The notes below the pieces were generated by a model that saw only the letters and a program-made list of their open reading frames with translations, made no database searches and was not told the origin of the DNA. A DNA stretch of 47,790 nucleotides, taken from contig NZ_JAAUWV010000035.1 in assembly GCF_014694405.1 (NCBI RefSeq), forward strand, positions 1 to 47,790, read 5' to 3'. The position numbers were made by a program, and so were the translations under genes. This document shows positions 37,865 through 44,733 of this stretch, in pieces (the first letter of the stretch is position 1; each line of letters starts with the position of its first letter). Source of the DNA: Pseudoalteromonas sp. S16_S37 (lineage in GTDB: Bacteria > Pseudomonadota > Gammaproteobacteria > Enterobacterales > Alteromonadaceae).

Positions 37865-38763
37865 GTGCGTTAATTGAAGTGACTAACTTATCTAAGTCGT
37901 TTGGTTCGAAAAAAGCCCTCAATGAAGTGAGCTTCACCATTGAGTCAGGCGCTACCACAGCTTTAGTAGGCCCTAATGGTGCTGGCAAAACAACGCTATT
38001 CAGTGTCCTGTGCGGATACCTACAACCAGACAGTGGCACTGTAAAAATACTCGACCAGCCACTTGGCCACCCAAGTTTATTTGGCAAGCTAACAGCGCTG
38101 CCTCAAGATGCAACATTAGACCCAAGGTTTTCAATTCAAAAGCAACTATGCTTTTTTGGATTATTACAAGGATTAAGCAAAGCTGAGGCATTAAAAGATA
38201 CCACAAGAGTCCTTGAGCTAGTCGGTTTAAGTGAAAACCACAATTCGAAAATTAACGAGTTGTCTCACGGCATGAGAAAACGAGTGTGTATAGCACAAGC
38301 TTTGTTGGTAACTCCTAAAATTGTCTTACTTGACGAAGCAACGGCTGGACTTGACCCTATCAATGCACGAGAAATTCGCTCACTTATCTCCTCTTTAAGT
38401 GATGATGTTAGCTTTATCCTCAGTTCTCATGATTTGGTGGAGCTTGAACGTTTGTGTAGCCATGTTCTGTACTTAGATAAAGGCGTGTTATCTGCCCACA
38501 ATCGCAACGAGCAAACAGGTAGTAGCAAGTACATCACTTTGCAATTGCAAGAGCAGTACAAGGATGCAAAAGAGCTGCTCAAACAGCTCAGTGGTGTACT
38601 TTACGTGTCACAAAGTCAAAACAAAGAATTTATTATTGAATATCAGGCGAGTCATGAGCAATTTGATATACACTTGCTAAAGTACTGCTATAAAAATAGC
38701 TGGCAGTATCGTCAGGTGGTCAACGGCCATACACTAGAGAACCAACTATTCCAGAAGGACTAA
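37861..38763 (+). CDS. ABC transporter ATP-binding protein
   Basis: The 300-residue ATPase has Walker A GPNGAGKTT, a Q-loop region, signature LSHGMRKR (a variant of LSGGQ), Walker B KIVLLDEATAGLD and the H-loop SSHD, followed by a C-terminal tail of about 90 residues. It is the energy partner of the ABC-2 permease just upstream, with a four-base overlap. The pair may export a lipid, polymer or copper-site component; NosF-type ATPases are near relatives, but no nos genes are present. Confidence 0.93.
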   Translation: MSALIEVTNLSKSFGSKKALNEVSFTIESGATTALVGPNGAGKTTLFSVLCGYLQPDSGTVKILDQPLGHPSLFGKLTALPQDATLDPRFSIQKQLCFFGLLQGLSKAEALKDTTRVLELVGLSENHNSKINELSHGMRKRVCIAQALLVTPKIVLLDEATAGLDPINAREIRSLISSLSDDVSFILSSHDLVELERLCSHVLYLDKGVLSAHNRNEQTGSSKYITLQLQEQYKDAKELLKQLSGVLYVSQSQNKEFIIEYQASHEQFDIHLLKYCYKNSWQYRQVVNGHTLENQLFQKD

Positions 38764-38767
38764 TATC

Positions 38768-39142
38768 ATGGGACTATTGAGCGGTATTTTAGGTAACGCC
38801 AGCGAAGTGGATAACGAAAAACTCGATAAACTACTGGGTGATACTTTAGTTGAGGGAGAACATATCGAAAAAGCCTACCAAGTTATCCGCGATATGTTTG
38901 TTTTTTCTAATAAACGTTTATTGCTTATCGATAAACAAGGTGTAACAGGCTCTAAAGTAGAAATATTGAGTATTCCTTATAGTAAAATCACAAAGTTTAG
39001 CAAAGAGAGTGCTGGCCACTTTGACTTAGACTCTGAGTTAAAAATTTGGGTGGGATCAGATCCAACCCCAATTACCAAAGAATTTAAAGCGGGTGACAAT
39101 ATCAATGAGGTTTACCGCATCATCAGCACTTACGCACTTTAA
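38768..39142 (+). CDS. PH domain-containing protein (bPH_1 type)
   Basis: The 124-residue protein lacks membrane segments and matches bacterial PH-like domains (PF08000): VEGEHIEKAYQVIRDMFVFSNKRLLLIDKQG (cited in parts: YQVIRDMFVFSNKRLLLID), then GSKVEILSIPYSKITKFS and FDLDSELKIWVG. The FSNKRLL motif is characteristic. It begins four bases after the ABC ATPase stop and is the last gene before a terminator, so it is part of the ABC operon. Role unknown; perhaps membrane or protein-scaffold binding. Confidence 0.85.
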   Translation: MGLLSGILGNASEVDNEKLDKLLGDTLVEGEHIEKAYQVIRDMFVFSNKRLLLIDKQGVTGSKVEILSIPYSKITKFSKESAGHFDLDSELKIWVGSDPTPITKEFKAGDNINEVYRIISTYAL

Positions 39143-39143
39143 T

Positions 39144-39177
39144 AAAAAAGCACTTGGTTATTGCCAAGTGCTTTTTT
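39144..39177. terminator. Bidirectional terminator between the ABC operon and sohB
   Basis: A perfect 14-bp stem AAAAAAGCACTTGG/CCAAGTGCTTTTTT with a six-base loop gives a T tract on both strands. Confidence 0.94.
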
Positions 39178-39224
39178 AACATGTCTCGATTTGCGGTTTG
39201 CCTTTTTAAGCATAGCCTCGCATT

Positions 39225-40229
39225 CTAGAAACGCGCATTATTTAGTTTACCCCAAAGAGACAGCCCTACTTTTTCAATCGCAGCGCTAAAACCCAGGCCG
39301 ACTTTTTCAGCAAAGGTTTTTTTGCTTCGAAAACTCACTTTATATAACTGATGCGTTTTATCTAGAGACATTAATACATCATCACTGGTATTTATTTCAT
39401 CAACCAAATTAAAGGTTTTTGCATGTGTTGCAAACCAATGTTCGCCCGTAGCAACCTCTGCAATATCAAGTTTAGAGCGGTGTTCAGCCACAAATGCTTT
39501 AAACAGACCGTGAGTGTGTTCGATTTCTTCTTTGAACTTTTCACGCCCTTTCTCAGTATTCTCGCCGAACATCGTCAGGGTACGTTTGTATTCCCCAGCC
39601 GTGATCTGCTCAAAATCGACGTCGTTTTTCTTTAAAATCTTATTAAAGTTTGGGATCTGCGCAATCACACCTATTGACCCCACAATGGCAAAAGGCGCGG
39701 CCACTATTTTGTCGGCAACGCATGCCATCATGTAGCCACCGCTGGCTGCCACCTTATCAATACAAACCGTTAAAGGGAGACCTTGTTGCTTAACACGGTT
39801 CAGCTGAGAAGCAGCCAGACCATAGCCATGTACAACACCTCCGCCACTTTCCAAGTTGATCAGCACTTGGTCTTTGCTTTTATCTGCAATGTTTAAAATA
39901 GCGCTGATCTCTTCTCGCAAATTTTTTACTTCGTGTGCGTCCATACTGCCTACAAAATCAACCACAAATACTCGCCCTTCAGGCTCATCCTTCTCTTGCT
40001 TTTTTTGTGCCTTTTTGTGTGCTTTTAACGCCTTTTTGTCCAATGCTTGCTCAATAAAGCGCTCTTTTGTTTGCGCCATTTGCGCTGACAAGTCTTTAAG
40101 TTCGACTTCTCCGCTCTCACTTTTTGGCTTTTGGCTTGCACCGACAACTAGGGCAATAATTGCACCTATTGCTAATACTACTGTGACAGCTTTTGCCAAG
40201 AACAAACCGTACTCAAATAAAAATGCCAA
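39225..40229 (-). CDS. sohB: SohB inner-membrane S49-family protease
   Basis: SohB is a signal-peptide-peptidase-like serine protease; in E. coli extra SohB suppresses htrA mutations. The 334-residue protein has an N-terminal membrane helix (VTVVLAIGAIIALVVG), a Lys-rich linker (the S49_N domain), and the S49 fold with GRVFVVDFVGSMDAHEVKN, LINLESGGGVVHGYGLAA, the catalytic Ser in KVAASGGYMMACVADKI and the second domain Lys region GEYKRTLTMFG. A good AGGGAG ribosome site precedes the ATG. It lies downstream of the lipase gene but is separated from it by a terminator. Confidence 0.94.
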   Translation of the reverse strand: MAFLFEYGLFLAKAVTVVLAIGAIIALVVGASQKPKSESGEVELKDLSAQMAQTKERFIEQALDKKALKAHKKAQKKQEKDEPEGRVFVVDFVGSMDAHEVKNLREEISAILNIADKSKDQVLINLESGGGVVHGYGLAASQLNRVKQQGLPLTVCIDKVAASGGYMMACVADKIVAAPFAIVGSIGVIAQIPNFNKILKKNDVDFEQITAGEYKRTLTMFGENTEKGREKFKEEIEHTHGLFKAFVAEHRSKLDIAEVATGEHWFATHAKTFNLVDEINTSDDVLMSLDKTHQLYKVSFRSKKTFAEKVGLGFSAAIEKVGLSLWGKLNNARF

Positions 40230-40262
40230 TATTGACTCCCTGATATCTAATTTAAAACCAAT

Positions 40263-40290
40263 AAAAAAGCCGCTAACTAGCGGCTTTTAA
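40263..40290 (-). terminator. Terminator of the lipase gene
   Basis: The stem AAAAGCCGCT/AGCGGCTTTT with a four-base loop has a TTTTTT tract on the minus strand, 18 bp beyond the lipase stop. Confidence 0.9.
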
Positions 40291-40307
40291 TAGTGAAGCA
40301 ATTAAAA

Positions 40308-42752
40308 TTAATTAGCAATAACCGCAGGGTTAGTAATCTGCAAATAGAGCCCTTTTGATTTCAAAAAAGACACGATTTGAGTTTGCATTTCAACCGTTGC
40401 CATTGCATGACCTTGCTGCGTACCACCAGCATTTTCACGATAAGCTGTTGTAACAACTGAACCGTGGTGACCTTGGCTAAAGTTAACAACATAGCTCATT
40501 GGTGTTTGTGACGCTTGAGTTTCAGTGACCGTTTGCAGTCCCATCATGCGAGCAAGTGGAGTGCTGCCTGAAAGCGGGTTAGCTGTTGTTGGTGGAATAA
40601 CAGTATCTGCTTTATTTCCGTCAACACCGCCAGTAACTACGCTCATGTATACTGGTGTTTGCACTGCTTGAACTAAACCTGCGTAATTCAGTGGATCTGC
40701 GCTATCGAGTGCGGTTTGAGCAGCATACACAAACTGTTGAATAATGCTCTTAATCGCCGCTAGAGATTGTGTATCACCAGTTTCTGTTAAGTGTTTTGTG
40801 TAGTAAACAAAGGCACATGGCGCAACTGCTGACAGATAAGTTGGGTCTTGCGGATTAACTTCTATACCATTTGGTACAGGGCATTGTGATGCAGCATCAG
40901 TAGCAATAAACGAAACGAATCCTTTAGTTGCCAAGTTATTTGCTGCAAGTAATACCGAACCTTGTACAAAAGGTCCAAACTCTTCTGACTCAGCTAAGAA
41001 ACTCGCAATACCGCTACCGCCACTTGCAAGCGCTGCACTTTGTACTTTAAACAAAGGATCTACTTGCGGGTCTAGCGGTAAGTTTGCATGAGCAATAAAG
41101 CTTGGCGCAACGATTGAACCCAAAGAATGACCTACAAAGCTCACTTGAGTCGGGTTTAAACCTAACGCAGGGTTTACAAAGTTAAGCCCTAAACGCAGAC
41201 CTAATAAATCCACTGATGATTGACGTAAGTTATCACGTGCAGCCAACAACGACGTTAAGTTCATGTAAGATAATACTGAACCTTTGCCGGAAGTCGCATT
41301 GAAGTCATCAATACCATCACCGTCAATATCCAAGCCGCGTTCACCGTGCATTGGATGATCAATAGCCACTGTTGCAAAGCCTTGTGCGCTCAGTGCAAGC
41401 GTCAAACCAAGCATCGCTTCTTTACTGGTGGTAATACCGTGCTGAAGAATAACAACAGGCCAACCTGTCGCAGGCATTTCAATGCCTAAAGCTTGAGGAA
41501 TTGGCTTAGTAACTTGTACTGGCACATTTGCCAACCACTGTACTTGAGGAATCGTATTGTATTTAGTCAAGAAGTGCATTTTATCTAAACCAAAATCACG
41601 CAATACACCGCCAGACATAGCCGCACATGCCGCATCATTTGTATCTGCTTGAGGCGCAGGAAGCGTACCGCCTATTGCTGCTTTATAACCTTGCACCATA
41701 ACAGCACTATCGCACTGAGCGCGCCAATAGGTGTCTGCGGCACTGCTAATGTCTTTTGTAGCTGGTTTAGCCGAATACATTGGTAATTGAATGCTACCAC
41801 GCATGTACTGAACCGCTTGAAATGGTGCTCTTGTTTGTGGATCAGGAATAACGGCTGCCAGTGCATCAGCAACTGTCATCATAGGCTGCTCTGGAACAAC
41901 AAGTTTAGGATTGCTGCCCGTTGCTAAACTCGCTGCCATTAATTTCTTAACCGTGCCAACAACAGGGCCAACTGACTGCATTGTTGCCGCTGCTGTATAA
42001 ATAATATTTTCTTTGCTTAGACTTCCTTCAGAAGTCACCGCATTTTCGTAGCTTCTAATAACAGCCTGTAACTTTAACTGAGTATCCGTTACCAGCGGCG
42101 CCTCTTGACGCAATAACGTATACGTAGAAGAAGATTGTACTGAGCGACCATCTTCCATCTTCAACGAGTCAGTCAGCACTGTGATATAAGTTTTACCTGC
42201 TTTGAAAGGCTTTAGTGGTTGAATAGCAATGCCATTTTTCGTGCTATTTAGCACGGAAATAAAATCACCAGTAATGCCGTTGGTAAGCTCGCCTACAACG
42301 CGACAAGCAATACCAGCTGGAACAGATTTACATTGCTCATCACTTTGATCTGCCCCCATAACAACTTCAAAAATTCGAACTGAAGAAGGATCGCTTACTG
42401 ATTGTGCACTGATTGGGTGTCCAGCTGGCACATCCAAATTGATCACATAAGGCATCTGCGTCGACCAGCCATCTAACGCACCTAGAGATAAAGAAGGCGA
42501 TGCGTAATTGGCGCGTTCAAGCGCTGCATTTCCGTTTTGATCAAGCTCACCTGGAAGATTAAGGGTGCCATCTTTTGTGCCGCTAAGTAGTAAGTCGTTG
42601 GGAACAGAAATTACACTGTTTGATGGATCAAATTTAATACTCGCTGAGGGAAGTACTGGGGTAGATTCCTTTTTTACATCTTCTAATGTTTCACCGCCAC
42701 CACAGCCAACGAGGACTGAAGAAACCGCGAGTGAGAGTAGCATTTTTTTCAT
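40308..42752 (-). CDS. VolA/Pla-1/cef family extracellular (phospho)lipase lipoprotein
   Basis: The 814-residue protein opens with a lipoprotein signal (MKKMLLSLAVSSVLVGCGGGE; lipobox LVGC). It carries the family N-terminal domain (PNDLLLSGTKDGTLNLPG), and the alpha/beta hydrolase core has the nucleophile in VSFVGHSLGSIVAP and the nearby oxyanion region VVILQHGITTSKEA; a C-terminal GHHGS holds the probable catalytic His. The acid is likely the Asp of DHPMHGERGLD or another Asp. In Vibrio cholerae the homologue VolA is a surface lipoprotein that cleaves lysophosphatidylcholine, and Pla-1 of Aeromonas is a phospholipase. The pair lipase plus FadE suits scavenging of fatty acids from lipids. Confidence 0.9.
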   Translation of the reverse strand: MKKMLLSLAVSSVLVGCGGGETLEDVKKESTPVLPSASIKFDPSNSVISVPNDLLLSGTKDGTLNLPGELDQNGNAALERANYASPSLSLGALDGWSTQMPYVINLDVPAGHPISAQSVSDPSSVRIFEVVMGADQSDEQCKSVPAGIACRVVGELTNGITGDFISVLNSTKNGIAIQPLKPFKAGKTYITVLTDSLKMEDGRSVQSSSTYTLLRQEAPLVTDTQLKLQAVIRSYENAVTSEGSLSKENIIYTAAATMQSVGPVVGTVKKLMAASLATGSNPKLVVPEQPMMTVADALAAVIPDPQTRAPFQAVQYMRGSIQLPMYSAKPATKDISSAADTYWRAQCDSAVMVQGYKAAIGGTLPAPQADTNDAACAAMSGGVLRDFGLDKMHFLTKYNTIPQVQWLANVPVQVTKPIPQALGIEMPATGWPVVILQHGITTSKEAMLGLTLALSAQGFATVAIDHPMHGERGLDIDGDGIDDFNATSGKGSVLSYMNLTSLLAARDNLRQSSVDLLGLRLGLNFVNPALGLNPTQVSFVGHSLGSIVAPSFIAHANLPLDPQVDPLFKVQSAALASGGSGIASFLAESEEFGPFVQGSVLLAANNLATKGFVSFIATDAASQCPVPNGIEVNPQDPTYLSAVAPCAFVYYTKHLTETGDTQSLAAIKSIIQQFVYAAQTALDSADPLNYAGLVQAVQTPVYMSVVTGGVDGNKADTVIPPTTANPLSGSTPLARMMGLQTVTETQASQTPMSYVVNFSQGHHGSVVTTAYRENAGGTQQGHAMATVEMQTQIVSFLKSKGLYLQITNPAVIAN

Positions 42753-42938
42753 TTTATAGGCTCCGACATAATCTTATTATTATTAGTGCTCTAATTCGTT
42801 AAAACTATGTAATTGTGTTTTTAATAAGACATTAGACCAGTTAAACTTAACGTAAAGTGTAGCCTTTCGCCACCTATATTTACAATAAATTCGATAACTT
42901 GTGATAAAATGCCGAAAAATTACCAGTTGAGGTTAAAA

Positions 42939-43682
42939 ATGCACGATTATAAAGCCCCGGCAGACGCCCTAAAGAACAAAACTATCTTAATAACCGGTGC
43001 TGGTGACGGTATCGGTAGAGTGGCAGCTCTTACCTATGCAAAGCATGGCGCTACCGTCATTTTACTAGGAAAAACAACTAAAAAGCTAGAGTGCGTATAC
43101 GATGAAATCGTTAACAATGGCTATCCTGAACCTGCTATTGTGCCGTTAGATATGCGCGGAGCAACAAAACAAAATTATCGTGATTTAGCCGCAACCATTG
43201 AGCAGCAATTTGGTAAATTAGATGGATTACTCAATAATGCCTCAATATTAGGCTCACTTGGACCACTGGAACACTTCTGCGTATCTACATTTGAAAACAT
43301 TATGAAAGTGAATGTTACAGCCCAAGCTATGATCACTAAATATATGTTTCCGTTACTACGCAAAGCGCCTCGTGCGTCAGTTATATTCACCTCTTCCGGT
43401 GTCGGCCGCCAAGGTCGTGAGTTCTGGGGACCATATGCTATTTCAAAATTTGCGACTGAGGGTATGATGCAAACTTGGGCCTGTGAAGTGGACAAAACCA
43501 ACATTCGCATTAACTGTATCAATCCGGGCGCAACTCGCACCAGTATGCGTGCTTCAGCATTCCCTGGTGAAGATAAAGAAGCGCTAAAAACCCCTGAAGA
43601 ACTAATGAGTACTTATTTATATTTAATGAGCGATGACTCGTCCGATATAAACGGCCAATCTATTGATGCTCAACCTAAGTAA
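42939..43682 (+). CDS. yciK: YciK-family short-chain oxidoreductase
   Basis: This SDR is a homologue of E. coli YciK. It has the cofactor-binding ILITGAGDGIGRVAALTYAKHGATV (motif TGxxxGIG), NNASILG, the catalytic Ser in FTSSGVGRQG and Tyr-Lys in YAISK, and the family tail LSPEELMSTYLYLMSDDS/INGQSIDAQP-like region. The NAD(P)H substrate is unknown. The frame extends to 42909, but the ATG at 42939 follows TTGAGG and matches the E. coli N-terminus (MH-). About 247 residues. Confidence 0.92.
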   Translation: MHDYKAPADALKNKTILITGAGDGIGRVAALTYAKHGATVILLGKTTKKLECVYDEIVNNGYPEPAIVPLDMRGATKQNYRDLAATIEQQFGKLDGLLNNASILGSLGPLEHFCVSTFENIMKVNVTAQAMITKYMFPLLRKAPRASVIFTSSGVGRQGREFWGPYAISKFATEGMMQTWACEVDKTNIRINCINPGATRTSMRASAFPGEDKEALKTPEELMSTYLYLMSDDSSDINGQSIDAQPK

Positions 43683-43697
43683 GCCGATATTTGCAAA

Positions 43698-43723
43698 GTG
43701 ATAAGCCTTGCGGCTTATCACTC
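43698..43723. terminator. Hairpin between yciK and the 43.73-kb small ORF
   Basis: An 11-bp perfect stem AGTGATAAGCC/GGCTTATCACT closes over a GCAA (minus) / TTGC (plus) tetraloop. The minus strand continues TTGCAAATAT, the plus strand CTTCGC, so neither U tract is strong. On the minus strand it lies just past the small ORF stop. Confidence 0.55.
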
Positions 43724-43728
43724 TTCGC

Positions 43729-43797
43729 TAACTTTGCCGAATTAAGGCTCATGAGACCAACAAACTTACTCAGAATACGTCGCAAATTATTCGACAT
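43729..43797 (-). CDS. Candidate 22-residue amphipathic small protein
   Basis: A small frame on the minus strand starts at 43797 with an AGAGG ribosome site upstream and encodes MSNNLRRILSKFVGLMSLN followed by RQS, ending in TAG. The middle LRRILSKFVGLMSL is an amphipathic, cationic helix. A -10-like TATAAT lies about 75 bp upstream on the same strand (43872-43877), a perfect palindrome sits just after that, and a GNRA-capped hairpin follows the stop. No homologue is recognised. The region is too short for confident prediction, but the ribosome site, promoter-like sequence and hairpin make it more than random. Confidence 0.35.
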
Positions 43798-43847
43798 TGT
43801 AACCTCTTTTTCTCTACATGCCTGTTCTAAGTTCGAGTATTGGCTTT

Positions 43848-43863
43848 AGGTTTATATAAACCT
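43848..43863. promoter_or_regulatory. Perfect 16-bp palindrome, possible operator
   Basis: AGGTTTAT followed by ATAAACCT forms an uninterrupted palindrome between yciK and the YdjM-type gene, next to the TATAAT of the minus-strand promoter. Its position around +2 to +18 of that promoter suits a repressor site. Binding protein unknown. Confidence 0.45.
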
Positions 43864-43904
43864 CTAAATCTATTATAAAATGGCAAAAATTAATGCTAAT
43901 CCGC

Positions 43905-43935
43905 TTGCTTAAGAGTTATTGCGAATTGCTATAAT
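43905..43935 (+). promoter_or_regulatory. Probable promoter of the YdjM-type gene
   Basis: TATAAT at 43930-43935 is a consensus -10; a weak TTGCTT lies at 43905-43910 with a long 19-bp spacer. Transcription would start near 43942, which means that the upstream TTG at 43919 cannot be the translation start and supports the TTG at 43970. Confidence 0.55.
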
Positions 43936-43938
43936 ACA

Positions 43939-43954
43939 CTGTTTTTGCGCACAA
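43939..43954. promoter_or_regulatory. Near-consensus LexA (SOS) box
   Basis: CTGT-N8-ACAA at 43939-43954 differs from the gammaproteobacterial CTGT-N8-ACAG by one outer base. It covers the predicted transcription start of a YdjM-type gene, and E. coli ydjM is a known LexA-regulated gene. The inner eight bases (TTTTGCGC) are not the usual AT alternation, so it may be a weak site. Confidence 0.45.
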
Positions 43955-43969
43955 ACATTGAGGCTTACA

Positions 43970-44683
43970 TTGGCTAATTTCGAAACACATTTTCAATCCT
44001 CCATAATAACGAGTGCCGCTTTTAGCTCTACTATTTTGGCCACGTCGATCGCAAATCCGTTTGATGCATTTATATTATTCATCATAGGCAGCTTATCTGG
44101 CTTATTACCTGACTTAGATGCTGACAAATCTCGCTCTCTGAATAGCCTGTTTTCGGTATTTTCTTTATGTGCAGCCATTGGCTTACCGTTGATGATTAGC
44201 TTTGATTCATTGTTGACTCTTTGGGGTAGTGCTGTATGCGTGTATATCGTATTGATGTATATGGTTAAACCACTTTTTGAAAGCTTGACTGTACACCGTG
44301 GCGCGATGCATTCATTACTGTTTGTGCTTATGTGCTCACTCATTTCGATACACTTAGCTTTATTTATTGGCAGACCTTTGTCGTTCTCGGTGCTGTTGTC
44401 TCTTTCTGTGTGCATCGGCATGCTAACTCACCTCATATTAGATGAATGTTACAGTGTCGATATTAGTAATAATGAACTCAAAGCGTCGTTTGGTAGTGCT
44501 TTAAAACCAATAGCACTAAATGCACCTTGGGTAAGTTTAATCCAGCTGAGCATTATAGGTGTGGCGATTTATTTGCTTATTCCATACCAAGAGCAACTAC
44601 TTTCAATAGTGCATTCTTGGCATTATAAATTAGTTGCGGTGCCTTTAATGCCAAACGTAGAAGCACTGAAAAGTTGGGTTTAA
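43970..44683 (+). CDS. YdjM-family (DUF457) inner-membrane metal-dependent hydrolase-like protein
   Basis: The protein (237 residues from a TTG start) matches the YdjM/LexA-regulated membrane family. It has a GLLPDLDADKSRSLN motif (acidic metal-site motif), HRGAMHSLLF, and HLILDECYS, with about five membrane segments between and after them. The DLDAD and HRG-HS pairs are the likely metal ligands. The TTG at 43970 has GAGG seven bases upstream and lies after the predicted promoter, so I prefer it over the longer frame from 43919. A terminator follows. Confidence 0.85.
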   Translation: MANFETHFQSSIITSAAFSSTILATSIANPFDAFILFIIGSLSGLLPDLDADKSRSLNSLFSVFSLCAAIGLPLMISFDSLLTLWGSAVCVYIVLMYMVKPLFESLTVHRGAMHSLLFVLMCSLISIHLALFIGRPLSFSVLLSLSVCIGMLTHLILDECYSVDISNNELKASFGSALKPIALNAPWVSLIQLSIIGVAIYLLIPYQEQLLSIVHSWHYKLVAVPLMPNVEALKSWV

Positions 44684-44689
44684 AATAAG

Positions 44690-44716
44690 CCTAGGCTGAT
44701 CAATCAGCCTAGGTTT
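44690..44716. terminator. Terminator between the YdjM-type and TonB-receptor genes
   Basis: The perfect stem CCTAGGCTGAT/ATCAGCCTAGG is followed by TTT on the plus strand and by CTTATTTT on the minus. It serves the convergent genes in both directions. Confidence 0.7.
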
Positions 44717-44733
44717 GCGTTGTAATTACATAG

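Noticed and set aside
39856..40290. 144-residue serine/phenylalanine-rich frame antisense to sohB
   Set aside because: It is the complement of the Lys/Glu-rich sohB linker and has no support of its own.
43993..44421. 142-residue antisense frame within the YdjM-type gene
   Set aside because: The plus-strand frame has the DLDAD and HRG motifs of a known family; the antisense frame has none.
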